DNA of 64,000 nt, from the NCBI GenBank assembly GCA_013397695.1, contig VYZI01000207.1, positions 316,869 through 380,868 of the forward strand. The letters run 5' to 3'. Both the position numbers and the translations under genes were made by a program. Positions 53,867 through 63,262 of this stretch are shown here, piece after piece. Under the pieces are notes generated by a model, which worked only from the letters and a program-made list of their open reading frames with translations, made no database searches and was not told the origin of the DNA. How positions within the stretch are numbered: the first letter of the stretch is position 1; each line of letters starts with the position of its first letter. Source of the DNA: Centropus unirufus (lineage: Eukaryota; Chordata; Aves; Cuculiformes; Centropidae).

Positions 53867-54452
53867 CTTACATAGGGTGCAAGGACGACGGAGTTACAGC
53901 TTTGGATGAAACCATTCAAGTCCTGCTGAGCAGACTCCTTCATGGAAGCTCTTAGCATGGACGGCTGGGTGTGAGACCTCTGAAGGAGCAGTGCAGGTCA
54001 TGTGTTTCCATGTCAACTCACGTCTCACTGGTTTGGTGTAGAATTAGGTGACTCTGCAAATGGGTGATGATGTTTAATCGGTGAAGTTTAGGGGCTTCGT
54101 TAGCCAAGAGGCTGATCACAGCCTCCTACAGATCCAGTTTGCTGGAGGTAGGGCACTTGCTCCAGATACAGATTGGCCCAAGAGCAGAGTTCAGCCCTGT
54201 TATCATCAAATCAGCCACCACAATCATAGAATTATAGAAGCCAGGGTTTTTGGTGTGCAGGCAGGGCAGCTCATCTGGAGGTGCATCAGCATCACCATGG
54301 TTCTACCTCATGGCAGCTTCATATTCACGGTTTGCCAGCAGAAGGCAGCTCCGGCTTGTTTCTTCCCAAAAAAGCAGCCTTGACCTCACTGTGCCGAGCC
54401 ACGCAGGTGTCTGGTGTGTTTATTTCTGCTCTAATGCTCCTCTTGGTTTCAG

Positions 54453-54573
54453 GTATCTCAACCATGTTCGAGCTGCCACTCCTCAGGACCTTGCTGGGGG
54501 CTACACCTCCTCTCTCGCGTGTCACCGAGCCTTGCAGGATGCTTTCAGTGGTCTCTTCTGGCACCCCAGCTAG
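54453..54573 (+). CDS. MNAT1: MNAT1 (MAT1) terminal coding exon with stop
   Basis: After the acceptor CTTGGTTTCAG, the first base G completes the split glycine codon from 18352. The exon then encodes YLNHVRAATPQDLAGGYTSS and continues LACHRALQDAFSGLFWHPS to TAG. This is nearly identical to the last 39 residues of human MAT1; the changes that I notice are Thr for Ser before PQD and His for Gln near the end. The segment is the extreme C-terminus, within the region of MAT1 that activates CDK7-cyclin H in the CDK-activating kinase module of TFIIH. The exon is intact. Its gene converges with TRMT5, whose last exon lies about 3.5 kb to the right on the other strand. Confidence 0.98.
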
Positions 54574-54940
54574 CGGGCACGGCATCCAGGGACACCAAAC
54601 GGAGTGAGAGACAAACCAAACCAGCAAAGATTGGGTAAGATCGCTGCCATCTGCACGAGGGCTGAGCTGCAGTCACTTTGCTGTGCCAAACCAGCTGGGT
54701 TTAAGTGTTAAAGGGGAAGAAAAGCCCCCAGAATGCATCTGCACGAGTGCTTTGTGACACGGGAGATGCATTTTTGTGGAGGGAGACACTCGTTAGTCAT
54801 GTGGTGCTTGGCTGAGGGAGGCTGAGGCAGTAAAGCCACATCTAATGGAAGATGTGAACAACTCAGCTGCGTGGGCTTGAGGTTTGAAGAAATTCACTTG
54901 TAAATTTTTGTTAAAATAAAGCCAGACTTTTTTATTGCAG
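54574..54940 (+). other. MNAT1: MNAT1 3' untranslated region
   Basis: Non-coding sequence follows the TAG stop up to the likely cleavage site, about 20 bases after the AATAAA at 54915. It is short and free of CR1. The end is inferred from the signal, not observed. Confidence 0.7.
54915..54920 (+). terminator. Polyadenylation signal AATAAA (MNAT1)
   Basis: A canonical AATAAA lies 342 bases after the stop codon. It is followed by a T-rich and GT-rich stretch (TTTGTGGTTTTTCTC), as expected downstream of a cleavage site. Confidence 0.75.
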
Positions 54941-57800
54941 TTTGTGGTTTTTCTCTTATTGCAGGGTTTTATTTGCACAAGTATTTAAATGCCATTTTGA
55001 TTATAACACTGAGTGTCAAGCTTCGAGCCTACGTTTTCTTCCCATAAAACTGGTTTCCCCAGTTCAGACAAGTGGGTTTTTCCTCCTGCCAGCTGGATGA
55101 GATGAGAAACCCTGAACTGTGCTGACACAACGTTTATGCAGGAGCCTTCCTAATGTCACTTGGGTCTTACCTTTGTCTGGAAAACAAAGCAACAAAGCTT
55201 TAGCTAAAAGTCTTCCAACTAAGTTCCTCCAGCAGCAATCTCAGAAGCCTCAATACAAGGCTTCTGGGTCACTGAAATGGTCAAAATTTGGTTTGGCTTT
55301 TTCCTGTTTAGCTCTGCTTACAACTTTTCTGTCACATGTTCAGGAGCTTCTTTTGGCAGGAACATCCCTTGGGCTTTTGGGATCACCCTTGCCACTTCAT
55401 CTACTGCTTTGATGTATTCCTGCCCCTCTCCTTGAGGTGGAACGTTGATGACTTGCACAGAGAAGAGCTTCCTGTGGCAGGACTGCTCTGTGCCCCGAGT
55501 GGGTATGGACTGCAGGAGGCTGGGAGCTGCTCAGGACAGCGAGTGCCTCTGGAGAAAGGCCTGGACTGTGGTTTATGGGTCATCCATTAACAGCTGGCGA
55601 ATGCTGCTCCGAGGACTGCGCTGAACAAAAGCGCTCTCTCTATTGTAATGAAGAGAAGTATAAGCTCCATCCCAGACTTGGTGCTTCCTTTATTAAGGAA
55701 TGTGGAGGGAGGTGCCAGAATTTCCATTGCCCTTTGAAATCCTCTTGTTTGTGCCCAGAGCAGTTTCTGGCAGGGACCATTAACACAGGAGGCAGAGCTG
55801 TAGAAGAGGTCACAGCCTGTGGAGTGCTGCTCCCTGGCCTTGGGCACAAAGCCTGGAGCCAGGTATTGTGGGACTTGGCCAATTGGACACTTGTGTTGCA
55901 GTTTAGCCCTGAGACAAGTGCTGCTTTGCAGCTCCATCCCTTCCTCCTCTCAGCTGTAAGGCCTGGAAGCTGACATGGCCTTTATTTATCCATTCCCCTG
56001 CTTGTGGTGGATGGCTGCCACCACTTCCTCGCTGATGGGTTTTCCTAGCAGCCAGAAATTGCGGGAGTTCATTCCCTCTGTCCCAGCTTCCTTAACAGCC
56101 TGCCTGCTGTGTCCAGGACAAATATGACAGCAATGATCCTCCTGGGATTCAGCTCAAGACGCTGGGAGGGAGTTGCAAACAAAGCCTGGTTGTTCAATGC
56201 CAGGTTGGATGGAGCTTTGAGCACCCTGCTCCAGTGGGAGGTGGCCCTGTCCATGGAACTAAATGGGCTTTAGGGTCCCGTCAAGCCCAAACCTTACCGT
56301 GACAGACAGGTTAAAGCTGCTGTGATACCATTTTAAAGGCCAGGGAAGTGATCCATACAGCAGCTTTCGAGAGCGTGACTGAGTCATGGGGAGGCTTCTC
56401 CCCTGCTTTGAGTTCAGGCCAGCAGCGGCCACGCTGTGAAGGCTCTGTGTAGCCAAGGGAAAGGCTGCAAGACAGAGCCATGGGCAAAACAAATCCGTGG
56501 GCCTTAGCAGTTGTTTGCAGAATCAAGACATGGGGTTGAGGCCCTGGTGTGAAGTCACAGCAGCAGAGGCAGGAGGGTGATGGACATCTGGTAACAGACT
56601 TGCTCAGTGAGAGCTCCGGGCTTGGATTGAAGGAAAATACCTGAAGCTGAGGGAGTGATCCGAGTTCTCTGTCCAGATGAACGGTTTGTGGTTGGCATTG
56701 CCCAACCATAGTTTGGATGAGTAAGAAAAAGCAGAGGCTTCTTGAATCCCTGCAGAACACAGGCAGCCAGTCAGGGATCGCCTAGGGACTGCAGCAGAGG
56801 AGCAGCCCGGGAGGAAGCGGGGAGCCAGGAGACGCTGAGCACTGAAGCCAGAGGAGGATGCGGTTTCGAGACAAGGACTGCTCAGCCAGGTCTGGCTTTC
56901 AGTCTGGCGCTTTAATGCAGGCGTGTATGAATCTGACACCCTGTGAACGGCATCAGGAGTCCTTCCTGCTTTAATGGTGGGAAACATTAGGTTAGGATTC
57001 AAGTAATCCTTAATTAAATCTCAGTGTGAAAAGCATTTATTGCTCAGAAGCGCAGGAACAAGTATCTGTGTGGCTATTTGGACCTTCTTGTGTTGTGGGT
57101 TATGTTTTTGAGAGGTTATCTTGCTGGCACGAGGGCTTTTTTTGCATCTGCCAACAGAATCCAGTGTTCCTAAAGCACCGAAACCATTTATCAAAGAGAA
57201 TCCAGTGCAAGGGTTACAGGAGTCATCTCGTCAGACCCAACGAAATATAAAATCTGGTGTTGCCACAAACCGCAAATTATCAAAATAAACCACAGCAGGA
57301 AACAAACCCTCCCGGCCTGTGGCACTGAATTATCATGGGGTATGAAACAGCAGAGAGCAGAAAAGTATCAAAACGCATTTATTACAAAAAAACCCACCAT
57401 TCCATTTTTTGGCAATAACAATTCCAACCTGCTTATTAATCCCACAACTAACAACCCCCCAAAAGGGAAGCTGCCACGTGCATCGCACAGCTCGGTACCT
57501 GAGGTGGGTAACACGGCTTCTGCTTCAAATAACTCGAGGGATAAACCAGAGGTGCCCCAAGTAAAGCCCTGCAAGCTCCTCAGGTTGTTACCGTGCCTCC
57601 AGGCCTCAGCTTGGTGGCTTTTCTTCAGGGGAGTCTCTGCTGGCACACAGGCGCTTTGGGGCTGGTTCTGCTGGGAGAAGGTTGGAAAGAGGTGATTATT
57701 TAATGCACAGTGAACAGACGGGACTAAAGCGCAGGGCATGGAACGCTTGAGGGATTTAGCAGGAAGAGGTGGGAGTTACAATCAGTCAAACGAAAACTGT
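54941..57800. other. Intergenic region between convergent MNAT1 and TRMT5
   Basis: I recognise no gene here. It holds one eroded CR1 end (56190-56300) and unique sequence. Open frames of up to about 150 codons exist on both strands, but none shows a family motif. A second TRMT5-sense AATAAA at 57378-57383 could extend the 3' UTR of TRMT5 leftward. Confidence 0.7.
56190..56300 (+). mobile_element. CR1 LINE 3' end, eroded
   Basis: GCCAGGTTGGATGGAGCTTT, then GAGCACCCTGCTCCAGTGGG, then AGGGTCCCGTCAAGCCCAAA correspond to the last 110 bp of the GATCTTTAAGGTCCCTTCCA subfamily. The tail is lost. Confidence 0.85.
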
Positions 57801-57820
57801 GACAGCGGTGATGTGGGGTC

Positions 57821-57826
57821 TTTATT
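57821..57826 (-). terminator. Polyadenylation signal AATAAA (TRMT5, probable)
   Basis: The plus strand reads TTTATT here. On the minus strand, AATAAA is followed 25-45 bases later by a T/G-rich stretch (GTTTTCGTTTGACTGATTGT). A second AATAAA at 57378-57383 is an alternative. The signal lies about 240 bases beyond the proposed TRMT5 stop. Confidence 0.5.
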
Positions 57827-58062
57827 AAATACCAAAAATGACTTTCAGAAAACCTGTATTGAGCTCCATTTTGATCCCCATCTTGGTGCTACCCAGCAAC
57901 AGAGTGAAAACAAGTTTCATGGCATTCAAGTTCTCTCCAAACCTCCTTTTCTTTGGCTCATGTAACTGCAGACAGAAAGCCTCCCCCCTCTTCACCTGTG
58001 TCATGCAGCACAAAGCCCAAGCTCGCTGAAACCAACCAGCTTCTACCTCAAGAAATAAATGA

Positions 58063-58280
58063 TCAGTCATTAAAAAAATGAAGATTAAGTTGGACATTAA
58101 AGATCTCAAAGGGTATCTGTCCCTCAGTTAAACTGGACAGAAGTGCATTCTGCTGATGTAGTGGCTCCAGGCCTAACTGAATCTTTGCAAGCGTAAGGGA
58201 GGCCAGGACTGGGACCAGTTGGTTGGAAGCACGTGGTTCCAGCCTGGGTGAAAATGAAGCTCTGGTTCCTAACCGATCCA
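58063..58280 (-). CDS. TRMT5: TRMT5 terminal coding exon (candidate)
   Basis: The preceding exon ends in phase 1 at a clear GTAAGG donor, so a further exon must exist. The best acceptor that I see is ACGTTTCTCTCAG ending at 58281. From it, the phase-matched frame stays open for 71 amino acids, starting VDRLGTRASFSPRLEPRASN, to a TGA at 58063. The human tail after VLYK is only about 34 residues and is poorly conserved, so homology does not settle the choice. A second possible acceptor (GGTTGGTTTCAG, exon from about 58025) would give a 22-residue tail ending FLSAVT. A lysine/arginine-rich stretch (EPKKRRFGE) near 57940 resembles the human KRQR tail but is out of phase with every AG acceptor that I found except one without a usable frame. 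The choice is open. Confidence 0.45.
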
Positions 58281-58566
58281 CTGAGAGAAACGTCTCCTTG
58301 ACATCAGATATCCCATCTTCCCCCAGAACATGAGCTAAGGCACAAAGGCCTGGTTTAAGGCCTGTAGGATGATCCTACCCACTGCACCATTTTCCTGTGG
58401 AGGCTCACGCTGGGATCAGGACTGGATCGCTGTGACCTGCAGCTGCTGCAGACGTGCCTGCACTCGGTCCTGCTGGCCACCTCTGTGCTCACACATGGCA
58501 TCACTGGCACACAGGGCTGAGAGCAGAAGACATGGCCTCAAATCCAAGTGCCACACAGTTCCTTAC
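58281..58566 (-). other. TRMT5: TRMT5 last intron (candidate, 286 bp)
   Basis: The donor GTAAGG at 58566 is certain; the acceptor at 58281 is the preferred of two candidates. It would be a very short intron with no repeat in it. Confidence 0.5.
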
Positions 58567-59221
58567 CTTCCTCAGGGCAGGGCCTCTTGTAGAGCACATC
58601 TGCTGGGATCTGGAAACTAATGCACAGCATCTCCTTGTTGGGCGCGACGTTTCTAACCAGGTACGTAGAACAGCGCCCAGCTAAGGAGGTTCCCAGCACA
58701 CCCTCAGTTCGTTCTTGAATGTCTTTCTCAGGGTCATCATGTTTGGAGAAGCCGTAGCAGTGCACCATGGGAAGGTCAGCAGCGCTGCATGGCTCTCCGA
58801 CCAATAGATGCCTGAAAACATCTAGGAATTCAATAGCCAAAGCTGGCAAATTCATGACTATATGGAATGAAGTTTTCTGTTCTCCTTTCAGGAGCAGGAG
58901 CTCTTTACTTAGTTCTTCTCTCACCGGCCCCAGGAGGAAGTCCCTGCCATCCATGTTGAACACTTTGACTTTGCTGTCCACTTTGTTGAGTTTACAGTTG
59001 TGCAGGAGCCACCTGTAGGACTCGGGATTGAGATCGTTTGCGAAGACGCGGCACTTTTTCTTTGCCGCTGGAATAGCAAAAGGTCCAATCCCAGCAAAGA
59101 CATCGCAGAGGATGTCGCCGGGCTTCAGAAGCTCAACGATGCGGCTGTGTTCTGTGGAAAGACGTGGGTTCCAGTAGACTTTGGAGAAGTCCAATTCATA
59201 CATGATGCTATTTTCTTTGAC
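58567..59221 (-). CDS. TRMT5: TRMT5 main catalytic exon
   Basis: This exon encodes most of the Rossmann-like methyltransferase domain of tRNA (guanine-37-N1) methyltransferase. The enzyme transfers a methyl group from S-adenosylmethionine to N1 of G37, next to the anticodon, and thereby prevents frameshifting. Visible motifs are NPRLSTEHSR, the SAM-binding loop DVFAGIGPFAIP (about residues 305-316 of my model), ANDLNPES, and the Trm5-type MNLPALA segment (about 388-394). Near the end come HLVRNVAPNKEML-like residues (YLVRNVAPNKEML here) and PADVLYK. Acceptor GGGCTTTCAG ends at 59222; donor AAG|GTAAGG follows 58567. The frame joins the previous exon in phase 0 (K|V). It is 655 nt and intact, and closely similar to human TRMT5 as I recall it. 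Confidence 0.97.
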
Positions 59222-60026
59222 CTGAAAGCCCAAAATATTGGCTTAAGCCTCTGTGTTCAAATTCCTGGCATTTTTAAGCATAATCTGTAAAGAAGAGAGC
59301 TAAAAAACAAGGTGCTTTATCAAAAGGTAATGCCTACGTTGACGTTTGTGCCATTAGGAGTAGACAGGAATTTTGTATAAACAGATCTACTCCTCAGAAA
59401 TAGCCAGAAGGAATGTCCCAACTGTCAATCCAGATGGCTGGCTCACGTGTGTCTCAATCACCAGGTGGAAAGAAAGCAGGAAGTTAAAATGACCATAAAA
59501 AAAATAAATCTGAGGCTTCCTGAGAGCTTTGTGGCTGGCTGACAAGTCCTTTATTGAAAGCAGACCTTGGGAAGATGCCTCAAGCCCTCCTTAGCAGAGT
59601 CCATGGAGTAAATACACCTCTGGGAATGATACAGCACCAGAATGGCAACTGTCAGCCAAACTCAAAGCCACTGGGAGCCAAGTTTGCAGTTTGAAAATGT
59701 TCTGTATTTTATCTCTCAAGGTGACAGAGTCTGGAAACTGATCCAAACCCAGACTCTGGGATGCTCACTCTCTTAAGAGCCACCCTAAAGTGAAACAGCA
59801 TTTATTCAGGTGAGTGTGGTACTACTCGCATACCTCTTTCTACCTGCATAACACAAGGTGCTGCACGCTTTGCACCACCACACAGCACCTGGGTGACTGA
59901 ACCAAATCACTGCCTTCAGGTCCCAATCACTGCCCTGTGTGCTTTGCCAGAACAGAACACAGCTCAGTGCTGTGCTGGATGCACGCGTAGTGAGCCAATG
60001 CCATCTCCATAATATTGGACTCCTGG

Positions 60027-60424
60027 ACTCACCAGATTGGAAAAGACCTCTGAGATCATACAGTCCAACCATACCTGACACTAAACCATATCCCTGAGCA
60101 CCTGATCTATCCGTCTTTTAAACACCTCCAGGGATGAGGACTCAACCACCTCCCTGCGCAGCCTCTGCCAGCACCTGATGACCCTTGTGCTGAAGAATTT
60201 TTTCATGATGCCCAATCTGAATCTGCCCTGGCACAGCTTGAGGCCATTCCTTCTTGTCCTATCACCTGGCAGTTGGGAGACCAGCACCCACCTCTCTACA
60301 GCCTCTTCTCAGGCTGTTTCAGGCAGTGACAAGGTCTCCCCTCAGCATCCTCTTCTCCAGGCTGACCAATCCCAGTTCCCTCAGCCAATCCTCAAGACTT
60401 GCTCTCCAGCCCCTTCACTGGCTA
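60027..60424 (-). mobile_element. CR1 LINE 3' fragment (left arm of an inverted composite)
   Basis: This minus-strand copy of about 400 bp runs from CACCAGATTGGAAAAGACCT through CTCAACCACCTCCCTGCGCA to GCTCTCCAGCCCCTTCACTG. On the minus strand it encodes GDRTRRNGLKLCQGRFRLGI and SSSLEVFKRRIDQVLRDMV, the end of CR1 ORF2. It is followed after a few bases by a plus-strand CR1 tail. Confidence 0.94.
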
Positions 60425-60429
60425 GATGA

Positions 60430-60520
60430 GGAGCTCAAGGATGTGGTTTAGTCGTGGACAGGTACAGTTGGACTTGATGATCTCAAAGGTCTTTTCCAGC
60501 CTGGTGATTCTATGATTCTT
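60430..60520 (+). mobile_element. CR1 LINE 3' tail (right arm of an inverted composite)
   Basis: GAGCTCAAGGATGTGGTTTA, then GGACAGGTACAGTTGGACTT, then AAAGGTCTTTTCCAGCCTGG and TGATTCTATGATTCT form the last 90 bp of CR1. It is opposite in direction to the copy just before it. Its terminal 35 bases are complementary to the start of that copy. Confidence 0.9.
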
Positions 60521-60584
60521 TTCAGTAGACGCCTTTGGATTTTAACATACTACATTCAATGTAACAGGACAACCCCCCCTGTAC

Positions 60585-60709
60585 CTTGGTTACCAGGTTG
60601 CTCTCCCCGGCGAGCACTTCCATTTGGAAATTTCTGTATGTGCTGTCAATTATACTGGTTTTATTCACTACGCAGGTGATGCCCGGATTCTTGTCAATTA
60701 TAACCTGGC
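60585..60709 (-). CDS. TRMT5: TRMT5 exon 3 (coding)
   Basis: The exon encodes GQVIIDKNPGITCVVNKTSI and continues IDSTYRNFQMEVLAGESNLVTK. It matches the human TRMT5 segment between the N-terminal domain and the catalytic domain (human IDKNPGITSAVNK and FQMEVLSGE, from memory). The acceptor is CCCTCTTTTTCAG ending at 60710, and the donor GTACAG is at 60584. It enters in phase 1 (split glycine codon G|GC) and leaves in phase 0. It is 125 nt and intact. Confidence 0.96.
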
Positions 60710-61309
60710 CTGAAAAAGAGGGCAAAAGGTTTTCTGGTTAAGGGACTACGACCTCTAAATAATCTGCAAGAGATACAAGTACTGCTGATTACAGTTAAAT
60801 TAACAAAAGTAAGCATGTATTGGAACAGCCTCCCTCTAATGATTCAGGGTTGCAGACATGACACCATTCGAAGGCATGCACGTTGCTCTGACCCTGTGGT
60901 CAGTGAAGTGAGCCAACACCTACTGTAAGAGGAGAGAACTGGGCCTTGTCTTCACAGCTACCGTGTCAGCACAAGGGTATTTAAAGTCAAAATTTAAAGC
61001 AATGAAAAGCGCTCAAAAGTTTTCCTTGTATGAGTGATAATCATAGAGTCATAGAACCATTAAGGTTGGAAAAGACCTCTAAGATCATCTAGCGTCAGCC
61101 CAACCCCACCACGGCTACAAAACCACGTCACGAAGTACCACGTTTGTGTGCTTTTTGAACACCTCCAGAGATGGAGACTCCACCACCACATCCTGTTCCA
61201 ATGCTTCACCGCTTTTGTTTATCAGTAGAATAACTGTTAAATTATCTTTTAAACAATTTACAAATTACACACATAGCCTTTTTTTTTTGATCAGAGTGGT
61301 TTTACCTAC
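60710..61309 (-). other. TRMT5: TRMT5 intron (600 bp)
   Basis: The donor is GTAGGT at 61309 and the acceptor TTTTTCAG at 60710. It contains one CR1 fragment (61040-61220) and a T10 run near 61280; nothing else is recognised. Confidence 0.95.
61040..61220 (-). mobile_element. CR1 LINE 3' fragment, third subfamily
   Basis: It reads ATCATAGAGTCATAGAACCA, then TTAAGGTTGGAAAAGACCTC and TAAGATCATCTAG. It then shows the CCAACCCCACCACGGCTACA and CACGAAGTACCACG blocks that mark a CR1 subfamily different from its neighbours. It is minus strand and truncated after CTGTTCCAATGCTTCACC. Confidence 0.9.
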
Positions 61310-61979
61310 CAATCAAATGCCGGTACGGCAGCTGGTGATCTCTAAGGTTGAAATGAGCTATGTGACCAACACGGCTAAATCCAGAGGTGACATCTTGACC
61401 TTCAGGAAGGACTGCTCGCAGGATCTCCTCCGACTTGAAATTCTCGTAAGTCAGCTCCAAATTGTACTTGGACACCTCAGGAGAAACCTTAAGCTTTTTT
61501 AATACCTCTTGCTCCGATTCTCCCAAAGAGAATTCAGGTATTTTGTGAGGATCCAAAATAACGAGTTTACTGTCCTCATCTTCTGGATCTTCCACCACTC
61601 GCTTTAGACCAGGACGCTGTAGCACTGTTTGTTTCAGGGACTTTAACAAAGTATTTACAATTTCTTTCTTGACTTTAAGAACTGGAACAACAATTGTCCT
61701 TTTAAAAGCTTCTCTGTCCAGTACAGTCATCCCACGCACACCAGGATGTGGGGAATACAGTTCGAGATTGGATTTATCCTCCACAGTTTCAGGCATTGTA
61801 AAAAACCTCTTTTTCTGAACTACTACAAAGGGCCCAGGTATTCTGCCAGAATATTGTGCCAAGAGCATCCAAACTGCTGGAAATGATGTATTTGATGCAG
61901 CTGTCTGACACCGATTAGTTTTCAGTAGTCTGGCACAGTATCCCAACCTCCATAAAGTCCTAGAAGAGAAATTATTCAT
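61310..61979 (-). CDS. TRMT5: TRMT5 N-terminal coding exon
   Basis: The exon encodes the N-terminal region of TRMT5: a basic, mitochondrial-presequence-like start (RTLWRLGYCARLLK, later KKRFFTMPE), then VRGMTVLDREAFKRT, ALKRVV-like LKRVVEDPEDEDSKLVILDP, YNLELTYENFKSEEILRAVL and GHIAHFNLRDHQLPYRHLIG. These follow human TRMT5 closely from MPE onward. The donor GTAGGT is at 61309, in phase 1. I give the end at the first in-frame ATG (61979, MNNFSSRTLWR). However, an acceptor-like TTTCTCTTCTAG ends at 61960, so the true exon may begin at 61959 (phase 2) with the initiator in an upstream exon. The human start (MVLWILWRPF, as recalled) resembles the TLWR part, which fits either case. With the ATG at 61979 and the candidate last exon, the protein would be 555 residues, against about 509 in human. 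Confidence 0.93.
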
Positions 61980-62826
61980 TTTATAGACATTATGTAATCA
62001 TTCCGTTCAAAAGGCTGCAAATTGCATGGATTTGCTGTTCTCCTAAACTGGAATTTCCATCTGCACCAAACAATCCACAATCGTTTAGTAAAGCTCTTTA
62101 TTATGAATTATATATTTCTGCCCTTTTGCAAATGTATTTTGTACACATAAATGTACAGACTGAAACATTCACCAGCTTTGAGCAGTGAGATAATCCCCTC
62201 CGGCCCAAACCCAGTGACCTCTCTTTGTTCTAATAAACTTGATATTAATCCCAGGAAGCCAAGTGGAAAAAAAATTCTACTGCTGGATCCCCCTTGTCTC
62301 TGATAAAATTCGTTACCAAGCAGTGGTTGCTAGAAAACAGTTATTAGCATGAGTGGTCATTACTACTCCTTAGCAATTTCTGCCTTCTGTACCCCACTTC
62401 TCAGGGGTCACACGCTCATAGTGTCTTTGCTCCAGGTGCCACACACCTGAAAGAGCAGGAATTAAATGCAGAATTCCCCTAATGGAGCAAGGAAGCATTA
62501 GTAATGTCTGTTCGAGAGACTGAACTTCTCCCACAGTTCACTCTTAGGATGGAGACTGGAACAAAGCAGCTTTACGCTTCTTTAAATGGTTTCTCCTACT
62601 GCAGCCAGTGCACAGGGTCCAACTTTTCTAACTCCCCATCGGCTGCTCCTGGGCAGGAGCCAATGATTTAAGTGCAAGGCTGACATTTCTCCCGACTTCC
62701 TGAAAAGTTTGTTTTAAGATTGGGGTTTGTAGGAGAGATTTAAACTGGCCCTGAAAGGAAACTAGTTCCCTTGACTGATGTACAGGCTGCTGCCCTCCTT
62801 GGGGGTAACAAACCATGTGGTCTCTT

Positions 62827-63260
62827 ATCATAGAAGCATACACTCACCAGGCTGGAAAAGACCTTTGAGATCAAGTCCAATTGCACTTGCCCACTACTAA
62901 ACCATATCCCTCCACACCCCATCTATCAATCTTTTAAGCATCTCTAGGGATCAGGACTCAACCACCTCCCTGTGCAGCCTCTGCCAGGGCCTGAGAACCC
63001 TTTCAACGAAGAACTTTTTCCTAATTTCTAATCTGAACCTGCCCTGGCACAGCTTGAGGCCATTCCCCCTTGTCCTACCACCTGTCACTTGGGAGAAGAG
63101 ACCAGCACCCACCTCTCCACACCCTCCATTCAGGCAGTTGGAGGCAGTGATGAGGTCTCCCCTCAGCCTCCTCCTCTCCAGGCTGAACAACGCCAGCTCT
63201 CTCGGGCACTCCTTATCAGACTTGTTTTCCAGCCCCTTCCCCAGCTTCATTGCCCTCCCA
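62827..63260 (-). mobile_element. CR1 LINE 3' fragment (left arm of an inverted composite)
   Basis: This minus-strand copy starts with the tail TCATAGAAGCATACACTCAC. It runs through CTCAACCACCTCCCTGTGCA and GCCTCTGCCAGGGCCTGAGA to CCCCTTCCCCAGCTTCATTG. It shares diagnostic positions with the copy at 60027 (GGACTCAACCACCTCCCTG, GACTTG before the CCAGCCCC block) and, like it, is followed by an oppositely oriented CR1 tail. Confidence 0.94.
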
Positions 63261-63262
63261 GC

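Larger units (their letters stand above)
18353..54452 (+). other. MNAT1: MNAT1 last intron (36.1 kb)
   Basis: This intron has a GTAAGT donor and a CTCTTGGTTTCAG acceptor. I see no coding exon in it. The left part, to about 31 kb, is mostly unique AT-rich sequence with few repeats: CR1 at 20602, 23664 and 27668, and a possible LTR at about 22130. The right part is crowded with CR1 fragments in both orientations. It also carries a long hairpin at 46209-46277, an alternating purine-pyrimidine run at 34023-34055 and an AAT microsatellite at 37822. Regions not named separately (for example 24000-27600, 28000-31300, 34100-36400, 37050-39000, 42200-43700, 44550-46200, 46300-48350) show nothing that I can identify. 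Confidence 0.9.
59222..60584 (-). other. TRMT5: TRMT5 intron with inverted CR1 composite
   Basis: The donor is AAG|GTACAG at 60584 and the acceptor GCTTTCAG at 59222. The lower half (59280-60020) is unique sequence. The upper half holds a minus-strand CR1 copy and a plus-strand CR1 tail that form an inverted pair (60027-60520), close to the donor. Confidence 0.93.

Noticed and set aside
55575..55973. A 132-codon frame between MNAT1 and TRMT5, considered as an independent gene.
   Set aside because: Cysteine positions and composition suggest no family. There is no upstream promoter sign, and the overlapping antisense frames are equally long.
60027..60520. Twin priming (a 5' inversion in one insertion) as explanation of the inverted CR1 pair.
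   Set aside because: Both oppositely oriented parts contain the same CR1 3' terminus. A single twin-primed insertion would not duplicate it.
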